This document shows, piece after piece, positions 1-9,624 of a stretch of 64,000 nucleotides of DNA. The DNA is from Prinia subflava (taxonomy: Eukaryota; Chordata; Aves; Passeriformes; Cisticolidae). The stretch spans positions 11,421,162 to 11,485,161 of the forward strand of contig NC_086283.1 of assembly GCF_021018805.1 (NCBI RefSeq). The letters run 5' to 3'. Below the pieces are notes generated by a model. The model made no database searches, was not told the DNA's origin, and saw only the letters and a list, made by a program, of their open reading frames with translations. The position numbers and the translations under genes are program-made. The stretch's first letter is position 1. Every line of letters starts with the position of its first letter.

Positions 1-2882
1 GCTCATGGAGTCAGCACAGATGTGTCCTTCTTACCTTTCCCTTTTCCCACAACTTTGTGTGTCTGTCTGGTTGCTCTGCACATACAAAAGATGTGAGTGG
101 CTGTGACTAACAGTGAATGGCTGAGGCTAACAGGCAAACAGTGAGGTGTTCAGACTGAAATTTCATGTCTGCTGCATGAACCTCTGTTAATAGGATAAAA
201 CTCTCTGGTGTTTCACCTAGGAAGAGATAAAGTTTCCTCTGTTAAACTTGGCCACTTGATCTCAAAATCAGGGTTCATTGTGAAAACTAGAATTCAGTCT
301 GGTTAAGGAATGGATCTGTAATTAAATGGGGAAGACTCTGCCCTTCTACAAGTGCTGTTCACAGAAAATCTTGCTGAATTGTCTCATGAAATACTTGTAT
401 TCCTTGCTCAGAAGTTTTTGGCCCCAAAGCTGCACTATTTTTTGACAAATCATAGTCCCCATTACAAATTCTTTTCATGTAGACATTTCAAACCTAGCTT
501 GAGGGACTTCCTTTCTATTTTTGAACAGCTTCATCACAAGTTTTTGGAGGTGAGGGTTACTTTTTTGGTGTCTTGCTCAAACAAAATAAAGGAAACTTCT
601 TACGCAGCAAAACACGGCTGGCAAAAATAGGAGTGCAGATTTTTCTTCTCTTTGTCATGCAAAATAGCTGTACTGGAGCAAATAGGAAGTTCCTAATTTT
701 TTACTTAAGTAACTAGAAAGTTTGTAGCTAGAAAATTCAGTACTGGGACCTGCAGTTTCAATATCAGTTCCCTTTTGTTTTGTTACTTTTTAAAATGCCT
801 AATGTTTATATCAAGGATAGACTTATGTGGTACAAGGCCAGGTTATGACCACCACCAAATGCAGCTCCATTAATTTCAGAGCCAGCACATGCCAGAAGCT
901 GATCTGCTTCTGTGTTAAAAAATATGTTGACACAGTAGAGTGAGACTCTAAGATGAACAGACCTTGATCTCATTTTACTTGGTAGCAAGTTTTTTCATGA
1001 GGTTGTTTCTTTTTTGCTTTGGTATTTATTTTTGAAGTGGGATAATTTGAATAACTTGCTTTCAATTTCCCTTCCATGTGGCAATGTGACTCTTTTCTGT
1101 AGAGAGATTGATATGGTGCCTCACTTGAAAACAAGGTGGCAAGATTCTTTCAGGTAGATTTTTTTTTTTTGCTTGGCTTTTTGTTATGATATTTTAGACA
1201 CTGACAGCTAAATGTCACCAACTGTAGGCAGATATCCACTTAAATATCTATTACACACAAATGTATGGCAATTTCCTGCCTTAGCAATTGTTTTTGAACT
1301 AAAGACCTCTGCCACTAAAAGCATGGGCTTCGAAGTTTTAAGTTAGGAGTTCAGCCTGGTAGCTGGTAACAAAAGCAGTTGTTATCCTCATGCAGGCAGT
1401 AGAATGAGAAGTGCCATATGCCTTTAAGGAGCACTGGAAAAGGCAAAACTGCTCAGCTGCTGACTTTTGTCCTTTGCTTGTCCTGAAATATTTCTGTATG
1501 AATCTTCTTCTTCCCCCCACCTCCCTCAAAGTTATATATTAATTCCTTGTAGCAAACATGGCTATTAGAGAAAACCTTCCAAATCTTAAAAAAAAATTAA
1601 AATGCCTAATTTAATTACTTACTTTATAAATATTTCTATCATTTTGTGGTCTCAAGAATAAAGTTTTGAATTTGTATTTATGAGAAATATTTGCAAAGAA
1701 AATTAATTTAATTGGCAAAGTGACTTTGTGTGGACTACTAATCTGCTTTGTTTTACTGATTAGCTATTTTACCAGTAGTTGGTTTCGTTGCCTTTTTGTT
1801 TGTTTGTTTGGGTTTTTTTTTGTTTGGGTTTTTTTTGTGTTTTTTTTTTTTTTTTTTTGGTTTTTTTTTTTTTGGTTTTTTTGGTTTTTTTTGTTTTTTT
1901 GTTTTTTAGGGAAATCAATAGATAACAGTACTGTGATCAAATTTACTTTGTCTAATTATTTTCACTGGATTACTTGGAATTTACTCACTGCAGCAAGGCA
2001 AGGAAAATTTGGACTTTTGTCTTTGAAGTTTTGTATTCACTAGTACCACTGCAGAACATATTTCATTTGTGGAGGCCAGGCTGAGGTTAAGCTGGTTTTA
2101 AAGATAACAGTAGATTCCAGTGTCCTTGCATTTGTTTTGTATTTGGTGACAGTCACTAAATCAGGGGAAGGAATGTTCAAACAACACACTTGAGGAAAAG
2201 TGATTTTTATAGAAAGGGCCCATTCCTGCTAATAGCCAGTAACTGCACACAACCCCACTGACATTAAAAGTCCATTAGCTAAGCCAAGTTTAAACACCAG
2301 CTGATGCTATGTCAGCTAAATGTATATTGGATTTTTTCATGTAACACAGCAATAGCACTTCTGTACTTTTCCTAAAACTATGTACATTAAGAAAAGCAAA
2401 TGTCATCTGATAGTAGTAAGATGAAGAGTTCACATTAAAGTAGGCAGAATTGTAATCAAACTGAAGTCACCATCTGGTTGCATTAATGAGAAACAAAAAA
2501 ATGGATACAAGAAAAGCAGGGAGTGTCAGGTTTCTGAATTAAAGTTAGATTAACAAATCTAGTGTACAGGCTTCTGTAATACAGGATAAGCACAGAGCTG
2601 CTTATCTGCTTGGTTTTTTATCACTAAATATAATACGACCTTGTTTGAGAGAAGTTTATACTGAAGTCTGTAAGATGCTTTCTCATATGGAGCACTGGGT
2701 TGCAATGCAAGGAGGTTGTTTCCTGGCTGTTTAGGAAATGTGTCTCATTGCAGCAGTATGAAAACCTTTAAATGTGTCAAGATAGTGTTGGTATCCTATG
2801 GTCTGAAATTCTAGTCAACCAGTGGCACTGCAAATAGCATTCACTCATCTCTATGTATCAAAAAAAAGGGTTGAAAAATGTG
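1..2882. other. gene-free flank left of the provirus
   Basis: AT-rich unique-looking sequence with no recognisable exon, RNA gene or full repeat. The only marked structure is the T/G-rich tract at 1792-1907, listed separately. The short open frames here (for example 352-630 on the plus strand) have no domain and no family resemblance and look like chance frames. The last four bases, GTGA at 2883-2886, are one copy of the proviral target duplication. Confidence 0.6.
1792..1907. repeat. T-rich low-complexity tract with interspersed G
   Basis: About 115 bases made almost only of T runs broken by G, GG or GGG. The 107-codon frame that covers it encodes a phenylalanine/tryptophan-rich string and is an artefact of this composition. 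A similar tract occurs at 43158-43302. Confidence 0.9.
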
Positions 2883-2886
2883 GTGA
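2883..2886. repeat. target-site duplication, left copy (GTGA)
   Basis: GTGA directly precedes the TGTT edge of the LTR and matches the four bases right after the other LTR. The next base outward differs, so the duplication is 4 bp, as expected for gammaretrovirus-like integrases. Confidence 0.85.
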
Positions 2887-2931
2887 TGTTAAAAATGAGA
2901 CGCTTGACACGGCCAATATATCAAGCAGCAA

Positions 2932-2937
2932 TTTAAT
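2932..2937 (-). promoter_or_regulatory. candidate poly(A) signal ATTAAA in the 3' LTR
   Basis: Minus-strand ATTAAA, the commonest variant of AATAAA. It lies about 110 bases downstream in sense of the TATA candidate and about 45 bases before the LTR end, which suits the R/U5 boundary. The same hexamer in the other LTR is at 8872-8877. Confidence 0.5.
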
Positions 2938-3041
2938 AATTAATTAATTAACATGGTAAAGTGTGAGCAAAGAGGCAGCGCTGGGTACAGTGGCAGGGGT
3001 TTTCCCTTCCAACTGCACACCCATTGCTGGATTTGATGGCA

Positions 3042-3048
3042 TTTTATA
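3042..3048 (-). promoter_or_regulatory. candidate TATA box in the 3' LTR
   Basis: Minus-strand TATAAAA at sense position about 633 of 794. Spacing to the ATTAAA signal fits an R region of ordinary size. If active, this copy would drive transcription outward toward lower coordinates into the left flank. Confidence 0.5.
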
Positions 3049-3578
3049 CATATTCATAAGCTTTCTCAGCAGTTTCCATTTCTAGTTTTAACGTCACAAT
3101 TCAATACCTAACAGCCATAAATCTATAGATTGTCCTGTATAATTCTATAGACCATTGTGATCTATTCTGATATTTCAATACTCCAGGATGTACTTCCAGG
3201 ATATGTTTTTCCAGGTGGTGGGATCTGGCTTCCAGATGTGGGGGTCCCATCTCTATTTTCAAGTCTATCAATCTCTAAATGCTGATGTCCAGTTTCCTTC
3301 TCCAGGAGTCATAAATCAGTGATCTGAAGTCATATCTTCATGTCCAGGATGTTTTCCCACCTTGTGTGAGGCCTGAGCACCCTCCTTTTTCCTTCTTTTG
3401 TCTAAAAGAAAACCTTTTTGCACTCTAAAACTACAGTTTAAAATTCTTTAATACAAAGCAAGCTTCTAAAGTTATAATTAAAGGACACTAATTGCAGAAT
3501 AGCTTGAGACTTATAATAGATAATTGCAAGCAAAAGATTTATTCAAAAACTGCCTTCCATGCTTTCCTCAGCTGTTTA

Positions 3579-5210
3579 TTAGAACTCATCTTTATAACTG
3601 TCCCATGGCTGTGTTCCATCACTATGATTACACAGATTTTCTTTATTTCCCTGACACGAAACATAACTTTGTATTTCACAGTCCCCACTCTGCTTGTATA
3701 AATTTTTATTTATCTTACTTATTCGTGTCTGGGTTTCGAATCTGGCCAAAACTTCAGAAACTTTTCCTTCTTTGTCCTTTTTCTTCAATTTCATTATTTT
3801 GGATATTTTAGATGTTTTCTCAAAATGGATAAATTCTCCTGTAGCTAGTTCAGGGTCTACAGGCATCACAGCGACCTGTATACCTTGTATTACAGAGTGG
3901 ATAAGCTGAACAAAGCATGGAATTAAGCAAGGTAAAAACAACAGTCCAGTCAATGAACACAATATTATAAATACTATTTTCTTCCACCAAGCCCCTCTTC
4001 TAAACAACTGCTCTCACCATGGAGCTTGAAGGATAGAATTCTATTGTTGAACAGGCATTTGTTTGTTACTTAAATATCCTTTTGGGTTTTGTGGCTACCA
4101 CCGATTTTAGAGAAATTTGTGGTATACATTTTCCTGCAAGGGGTTTCCCCTACCTTTGTCCCAAAAGCTTTGCCTTTCTTGGCTATGCATTCCTGGCCTA
4201 TTACTACATTTGTCAATACTTATCTTTCTGTCTGTTCTTCAGGTTTTGTAATTCTTGTTCGCTTCTACTTTAAAATTTGTGCTACTTCTAACCCTTCTCC
4301 TCTCTAAGGCTATTGCCCTGTCATTTGGGTCCCACCACAAATCCAGCACTTGGAAATATTTAATTCTATTACAATTCATTGCATTAAATCCATAAACAAA
4401 TTCTCCAAAAGTGGAAAGGTCTAACTCTGGCAGCTGTTTCTTTAATTTCTCATACAAATTTGGGGAAGCAACTTTAGATTCAGAGTGGGTTTTCAACCCT
4501 TCTACTGCTTTCTGCACTAAATTCTCCCCATATTGAACTCCTCTCCCATCAGTGTATCCCCACATACCTGCTTTGGTAAAGCATATATATTCTTCTCCTC
4601 TTGGACATGTCTGGTAATTACAGCCAGCTCCTCCTCTTGCTCTTAAATTCCTTTACATCTAAAACTCCCTTGCTCTTCACAAACACTTAACTGACTTTCA
4701 TCATAACCACCTTTGTTTATATGGGTGTGACCAGCAAAGGATACCGTTGTGACTCCTCTCCATTTTACTGACTTGTGACATGGGTGACAATTGTCAATTG
4801 CCATGGCAATGCTTACACACATGATCAGGTATATAATGAGAGGTCCAGTATGACATGCCTTTCCACCCCTCCAACCTATTGGGTTGCTGCCAACAGTTGG
4901 GATTTTCATCTTCTTGGTGGCAAAGGTAGAGGTCAATCTGGTCTTGCCCTCTATTTATTCTTACCTGAGAATTGTTGGCAGGCCCACTGGAGCTCTGTGC
5001 CACTCCTTTACTTTACTTCAGTATCTGTCTGGTATCTAATTGTTGTAATCACACTCAATTCTTTCGAATTTTGCTTTTGCTTCTTCCTGTAGATCAATCC
5101 CAGCCCGTGTCCTGTGCAACCAGGTCCCCCACCAATCCTTATCACCTACTTTAATGTATCCTTTTTCTACTGCAGCCCTTAGTGTTCTATCTGTCTCTTT
5201 CTCTATCTCA
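3579..5210 (-). pseudogene. env: env remnant (surface and transmembrane fragments)
   Basis: Pieces in more than one frame. A cysteine-containing surface-like piece (about 4643-5003) includes a hydrophobic stretch. The next piece (4239-4640, another frame) has an N-Y-Q-T-C-P motif near its start. A third piece near 4110-4240 has two cysteines about 20 residues apart. The last frame (3579-4007) begins with a basic W-W-K-K stretch, then a membrane span of about 23 residues with an L-P-C-L-I-P-C motif, then a long tail that stops inside the LTR. At least three frame changes and several stops separate the pieces. I see no fusion peptide and no CX6CC motif, so an internal deletion between surface C-terminus and membrane anchor (near 4010-4110) is likely. 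In the family this protein mediates receptor binding and fusion; this copy cannot. Confidence 0.75.
3681..3693 (-). promoter_or_regulatory. polypurine tract candidate
   Basis: Directly upstream in sense of the 3' LTR the minus strand reads GCAGAGTGGGGAC. It is purine-rich but short and interrupted by C and T. The position is exactly where plus-strand DNA priming takes place in retroviruses. Confidence 0.55.
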
Positions 5211-5395
5211 TCCCTACAACTCTAGCAAAGGGTACTAGGGATCCTTGCCCCCACCAAGTTTGTATACCACAATTTCTGACACTCCGTGCACTTGAAACAA
5301 CCCCAGGGAAAACATTTACAGTTTAGGTTAGGACATTTCACTTTCCTTGGAAGGTTTTGATTCTGAAACCTCAGGTACAAGAGTTTCTGAAACAT
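5036..5395 (-). pseudogene. cysteine-rich reading frame between pol and env
   Basis: An ATG at 5395-5393 opens a frame of 57 codons to a TAG at 5224-5222; the same frame then stays open about 61 codons to a TAG at 5038-5036. The first part holds a dense cluster spaced C-x4-C-x-C-x4-C-x2-C-x2-C, followed by another cysteine pair around the first stop. The second part is charged (Glu/Lys/Arg-rich) and includes a W-W-G-T-W motif. It follows the integrase C-terminus and precedes the recognisable env pieces, so it may be the N-terminal part of the envelope protein or a separate small protein. I do not recognise the family. It is too short to assign from sequence alone. Confidence 0.45.
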
Positions 5396-5479
5396 GCATC
5401 AATCCTTTTTAAGTCTTATTTTCAGTTCTCTAGGAGCAGATGAGATTTTCCACTGAAGCTCGGCCGGTGCCTCTGTTGG

Positions 5480-7440
5480 TGGTCCCACTGGTCCTTTAAT
5501 CGTGATGTGTGGGTCCAGCCTTTCTCTGCAGTCCAGATGGTTGTATCAGTGGTTAAGGGGTTAAATATGGGCCTTCCCATTTAGAAGATAAGGTCTCCTC
5601 TTTGCAGCTTTTAACTAGCACTCAATCACTTGGTTTTATTTTATGTATGCTAAATCCTAGAGAGGTAGATTGAGCCAATATTCCTTTTTCTCTCAACTCT
5701 AATACATGTTGTCTAATTGTTTGGATATATTTTTTAAATAGTCATATCTTTAACTATTACTGATGTTTGGGGTATCTCCTGGGAATATGGCATTCCATAA
5801 AGCATTTCGTATGCTGATAGCCCAGTATCTGCATTAGGAAGTGTTCTTATATTAAGCAATGCTAAAGGTAAACATTTTATCCAGGACATTCTGGTTTCAA
5901 TCATTAATTTGGTTAAATGCTGTTTTATAGTTTGGTCTTTCTTTTCTACTTTCACAGAGCTCTGAGGGTGCCAAGGGGGTATGGTGTTCTCAGGAAATAC
6001 CCATGGCTTGTGTTACCCCTTTGATGACACTAGAGGTAAAATGGGAGCCTTGATCAGAATCAATGGCTCGAATAACCCCAAATCGGGGAATAATTTGTTC
6101 TAGTAGTATTTTAATTACAAATTTGGCCGTGGCCCTTACAGCTGGGTAAGCTTCTACCCAGCGAATTAGTTGATCTACTACTACTAACAGATACTTCCAC
6201 TTACTGACTTTTGGAAGCTCAGCATAATCCACCTGAACTCTTTCAAGAGGTTCATAGGCTATTTTCTTACCGGCCCCCCCCCCCGCTGAAGTTTGCCTCA
6301 TTACCTTTTTGTTGACTCTCTGACAAGTAACACGCCTCTGTGTTACTTGCTTTGCTATTTCAAAAAAATCCCAATACACCCATCATATTTTTTTAAAAAA
6401 TGATCACACAAGGCTCTGGTTCTTCAATGAGTATGCTGATGTAATTGGCTCAAAATCTTTTGTGCATAGGCTTTGGACAAAATTTCCCACCTATCTAAGA
6501 GTACTCCTTTTCTTTGTTCTTTCTTAGTGTCTAATTTCTTTATAGCTTCTTGGGAGCTATAAAATTTTTTTGGACTTCTCTTTGAACTTTTGTTATAATA
6601 TTCAACTGAATTGTTTCTTTCAATTCAAAAGCTGCCTCTTTTTGCAGCTTGGTCAGCTATGTTATTTCCTCTTGCTAAATAGCTTGTGTTTCTTTGGTGA
6701 CCTTTTACACGTGTAACAGCTATTTTTTCTGGTCTTTTTAATGATACAAGCACTTTAAGTATTAATTCTTGATAGATCAACCATTTTCTTTGGGTATTGA
6801 TCAAACTTCTCTCTTTCCAAATCTTCCTAAAAGTATGTACAATTCTAAAAGTATACTTTGTATAAACAGTCTCCACTTTGTCTTTTAACAGTTCTAAAGC
6901 CTGGTATAACGCATATAACTCCCGGGCTTGTGCGGGCCAGCTGGAACTTAACCTTTTCTTTTCTACTATCAACATGTTTCCTCCCTTTACAATTGCATAT
7001 CCTGACCTCTGCTTCCTTTCTAATACTTTGCAGGAGCTATTGATGAAATATTTCTCCCCTTCAGATAATTTTATTTTTTTTTTTTTTCAGTTAAATCTGG
7101 TCTTACTTTAGTTTGTAATTCAATTAACTCTACAAAATCATGAATCTGTTCTCCAGTTAACTTCTGATATAAAAATTTTGCTTTTTGACTATACTTTTTT
7201 ATCTACTGCCTACAACACTTTAATAGCCTTACCAGCTGTCTTATCTCTCCCTTTGTTCTGGGAGAAGGTAAGGCAAGTATGCCCGATACTCATTCAGGGT
7301 CCAGTTTCTTTGTTCTTTTACTTAACTAATGACCCAAATACTTCATTTCTGCTTCTACAAATTGCAACTTGGACATTGAAGCTTTCAAACCCTTTTTCTC
7401 TAAGAAGTTTAATAGCTTAATTGTGGCTTCTTGTGCCCCA
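5480..7440 (-). pseudogene. pol: pol remnant: RT C-terminus, RNase H, integrase
   Basis: Sense order: end of reverse transcriptase (about 7050-7440, with the A-E-M-K-Y-L-G-H motif, then TAG at 7328-7326); RNase H (6625-6975) with catalytic Glu in Q-A-R-E-L-Y-A-L and the C-terminal Asp in N-N-I-A-D-Q-A-A; integrase zinc domain (H-Q-H-T-H near 6430-6445); integrase core (5990-6379, Asp in Q-V-D-Y-A and Asp in D-S-D-Q-G-S-H-F 58 residues apart); Glu in K-V-E-K-K-D-Q (about 5945) after a frameshift near 5990; and a C-terminal domain fragment near 5480-5560 (W-T-H-T-S-R). RT fingers and palm with the YXDD centre are absent. Stops also fall at 6627-6625 and in the zinc domain. The middle RNase H Asp is missing. 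No active polymerase or integrase could come from this copy. Confidence 0.88.
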
Positions 7441-8207
7441 GGAACTGATCTAGTTTATCAGACATCCCCATTTCCTTTTTAAGGGCTCTCACATCCCCAG
7501 TGTTCAGTGGTACTGATACATATCTAATAGCTGTCCTCCCCTTCCCCCCTTGGTATCTTACTATCAGTACCTTCCTTAATGGATCTAACTGGCCCCTTTT
7601 GCTCTCATCATCACTGTCCTTGCGCCTTTCTGCCCGAACTGTCTCCCTGCTTCTATGTGCAGGTGGTGAATCTGGAGGACGAGGCAGAGCCACAGGGGCT
7701 TGAGGTGCAAGCGGTGCCATAGGGGCTTGAGGTGCTGGGGGTGCTGGATTAGGCACCTCTGGTGGGGCAGCTGGTTGTGGTAGATAAGGGGGGAGGTTGT
7801 GTAAGTGGCCTCATGGATTCTTCTCCTTTTTTGGTTTTTAAAGCATACAGGGGAGAAGGCCAGGACTTCTGCTATAAAGCAGCATAATCGCTCTCTTGGT
7901 TAATTGGATCCTTTTTATTTACACAGGCATTCAGGGCCTGACAGATCCACTCCTCAGATGACCTGTACATTGGCCAGTACAAATTATCAGGTCGTGTCAT
8001 TTCTTTAGTCCATTCCATCATACAGTATTTTATCATTTTCTCTTTACTTTTTCCTTTCCTGGATTTACATTCATCCTAAAATTTTAACATTAACCCCAGG
8101 GGACTGTCCTGTGGTAAAAAGCTCCCTCCTTTCCCAGTACCTTTAGTACTGCTATTTTCCTGTTGGTTTATACCAACCCCTGGGTCCTTGCCTTGGCATT
8201 GACCCAC
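7409..8207 (-). pseudogene. gag: gag remnant: matrix to start of capsid
   Basis: At 8207-8205, where a gag start would lie, the codon is GTG followed by Gly-Gln, matching the family's N-terminal myristoylation context but without ATG. The matrix-like frame has TAG at 8078-8076 and 7874-7872. A frame change follows near 7790; beside it is a P-P-Y late-domain-like motif (7792-7784) and then a proline/alanine-rich linker. The frame at 7409-7756 continues into a capsid N-terminus with a V-P-L-N-T-G-D-V-R-A-L-K-K-E motif and ends after L-D-Q-F-L-G near 7443, where sequence from the end of reverse transcriptase begins. The rest of capsid, nucleocapsid and protease are missing. Gag normally builds the particle; this copy cannot. 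Confidence 0.82.
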
Positions 8208-8803
8208 CCTAAGAAACGGGTATTCCCTCACTTGCCTCGACCACACTCTTTCTGACTTCAGTAATGAAAGGCCTTCCTATTTTCTCACTTGTCTAGGATT
8301 TCTTTAATAAAAAGTCCCTTCAACCAATACCGCTTCCCGCCTCTGATTTACTGTAAAGAAATCCCCCCCAGCTATTGCCGCATCCCGCCCCCGACCTTTT
8401 TATATGAAAGAATTCCCTTTACCAACACTCGCTTTGTTCCTTCACCTGCCGCTCCCCTCGCGGAGACACGGAACCGAGGTTAGAAGAACTCCACAATCAC
8501 TTCGTGGTCAGACCACGTCTCACACACACACCACTCACACTCTCACACGTGTGTACCCGTTCTTAGCCCACCTAACCAAGCGATACTTACAGCCTCCTTT
8601 TCTCGCCTGGGTCTCTGTGCACGAGTTATTACAGGTGAATTTCACTGCAGCTTTATCCGGGAGCTCAAAATCCTTTGCTCACAATTTACCTCGAGGATCT
8701 CCTTCTCCCTGAAAGATTCCCCAGTCACTCAGGGCCACCTGAGGCAAAAGCCTGCAAGGTGGGGCGCCTCCCCGAGATCAGGGGCCTCCCTCAATGGATT
8801 GGA
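8208..8803 (-). other. proviral 5' leader
   Basis: About 600 bases between the primer-binding site and the gag start region, on the minus strand. This is where splice donor and packaging signals lie in this family, but I cannot assign them by eye. It contains a CA-rich stretch (8521-8552) and is more GC-rich than the flanks. The plus-strand frames here (8289-8483, 8404-8712) are antisense and have no supported function. Confidence 0.7.
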
Positions 8804-8823
8804 GATGCCCGCATTCTCCACCA
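8804..8823 (-). promoter_or_regulatory. primer-binding site, tRNA-Ala type
   Basis: Sense strand begins TGGTGGAGAATGCGGG three bases after the 5' LTR. Its complement matches the 3' end of vertebrate cytosolic tRNA-Ala (acceptor strand ATTCTCC plus A and CCA, then T-arm bases) over about 20 positions. In retroviruses this primes minus-strand DNA synthesis. The tRNA assignment rests on my knowledge of tRNA-Ala, not on a search. Confidence 0.8.
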
Positions 8824-8871
8824 AATTGTTAAAAATGAGACGCTTGACACGGCCAATATATCAAGCAGCAA

Positions 8872-8877
8872 TTTAAT
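8872..8877 (-). promoter_or_regulatory. ATTAAA hexamer in the 5' LTR
   Basis: Counterpart of the 3' LTR signal. In an active provirus this copy must be bypassed because it lies near the start of the transcript. Confidence 0.4.
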
Positions 8878-8981
8878 AATTAATTAATTAACATGGTAAA
8901 GTGTGAGCAAAGAGGCAGCGCTGGGTACAGTGGCAGGGGTTTTCCCTTCCAACTGCACACCCATTGCTGGATTTGATGGCA

Positions 8982-8988
8982 TTTTATA
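8982..8988 (-). promoter_or_regulatory. candidate TATA box in the 5' LTR
   Basis: Minus-strand TATAAAA, the predicted core promoter for the proviral transcript. Identical surroundings to the 3' LTR copy. Confidence 0.5.
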
Positions 8989-9620
8989 CATATTCATAAG
9001 CTTTCTCAGCAGTTTCCATTTCTAGTTTTAACGTCACAATTCAATACCTAACAGCCATAAATCTATAGATTGTCCTGTATAATTCTATAGACCATTGTGA
9101 TCTATTCTGATATTTCAATACTCCAGGATGTACTTCCAGGATATGTTTTTCCAGGTGGTGGGATCTGGCTTCCAGATGTGGGGGTCCCATCTCTATTTTC
9201 AAGTCTATCAATCTCTAAATGCTGATGTCCAGTTTCCTTCTCCAGGAGTCATAAATCAGTGATCTGAAGTCATATCTTCATGTCCAGGATGTTTTCCCAC
9301 CTTGTGTGAGGCCTGAGCACCCTCCTTTTTCCTTCTTTTGTCTAAAAGAAAACCTTTTTGCACTCTAAAACTACAGTTTAAAATTCTTTAATACAAAGCA
9401 AGCTTCTAAAGTTATAATTAAAGGACACTAATTGCAGAATAGCTTGAGACTTATAATAGATAATTGCAAGCAAAAGATTTATTCAAAAACTGCCTTCCAT
9501 GCTTTCCTCAGCTGTTTATTAGAACTCATCTTTATAACTGTCCCATGGCTGTGTTCCATCACTATGATTACACAGATTTTCTTTATTTCCCTGACACGAA
9601 ACATAACTTTGTATTTCACA

Positions 9621-9624
9621 GTGA
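9621..9624. repeat. target-site duplication, right copy (GTGA)
   Basis: Directly follows the CACA edge of the 5' LTR and matches 2883-2886. Confidence 0.85.

Larger units (their letters stand above)
2887..3680 (-). repeat. 3' LTR of the provirus (794 bp)
   Basis: Read on the minus strand it starts TGTGAAATAC and ends TTTTTAACA, so it has TG...CA ends. It is identical to 8827-9620 at an offset of 5940. Candidate signals in sense order are a TATAAAA box at 3048-3042 and an ATTAAA polyadenylation signal at 2937-2932. This gives a U3 of roughly 640 bases and a short R-U5. A run of TTAA repeats sits beside the poly(A) signal. The env transmembrane reading frame runs about 102 bases into U3, ending at 3579. 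Confidence 0.96.
2887..9620 (-). mobile_element. endogenous retrovirus, gammaretrovirus-like, internally deleted, identical LTRs
   Basis: Full proviral layout on the minus strand: 5' LTR (8827-9620), tRNA-Ala-type primer-binding site (8804-8823), leader, gag, pol and env remnants, purine-rich tract (sense) next to the 3' LTR (2887-3680). It is flanked by GTGA at 2883-2886 and 9621-9624. The LTRs start TG and end CA in the sense direction. A 4-bp duplication is typical of gammaretrovirus-like class I elements. The internal region is about 5.1 kb, shorter than an intact 7-8 kb genome, because capsid to RT palm and part of env are missing. Every coding region has stops or frameshifts, so it cannot make virus alone. 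The LTR pair shows no difference that I can find by reading both copies, which implies recent insertion or later homogenisation. Confidence 0.96.
8827..9620 (-). repeat. 5' LTR of the provirus (794 bp)
   Basis: Same sequence as 2887-3680 with no difference found on line-by-line reading. Sense transcription would start after the TATAAAA candidate at 8988-8982 and proceed to lower coordinates through the provirus. The antisense poly(A) hexamer copy lies at 8872-8877. The right edge ends CACA and is followed by GTGA. Confidence 0.96.

Noticed and set aside
1720..2043. 107-codon plus-strand frame rich in Phe and Trp
   Set aside because: Produced by the T/G low-complexity tract.
3492..3811. Plus-strand frames across the LTR and env tail
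   Set aside because: Shadows of the minus-strand env frame and LTR; the same frames recur in the other LTR copy.
8404..8712. Plus-strand frames within the proviral leader
   Set aside because: Antisense to the provirus, no domain, and explained by the GC-richer leader composition.
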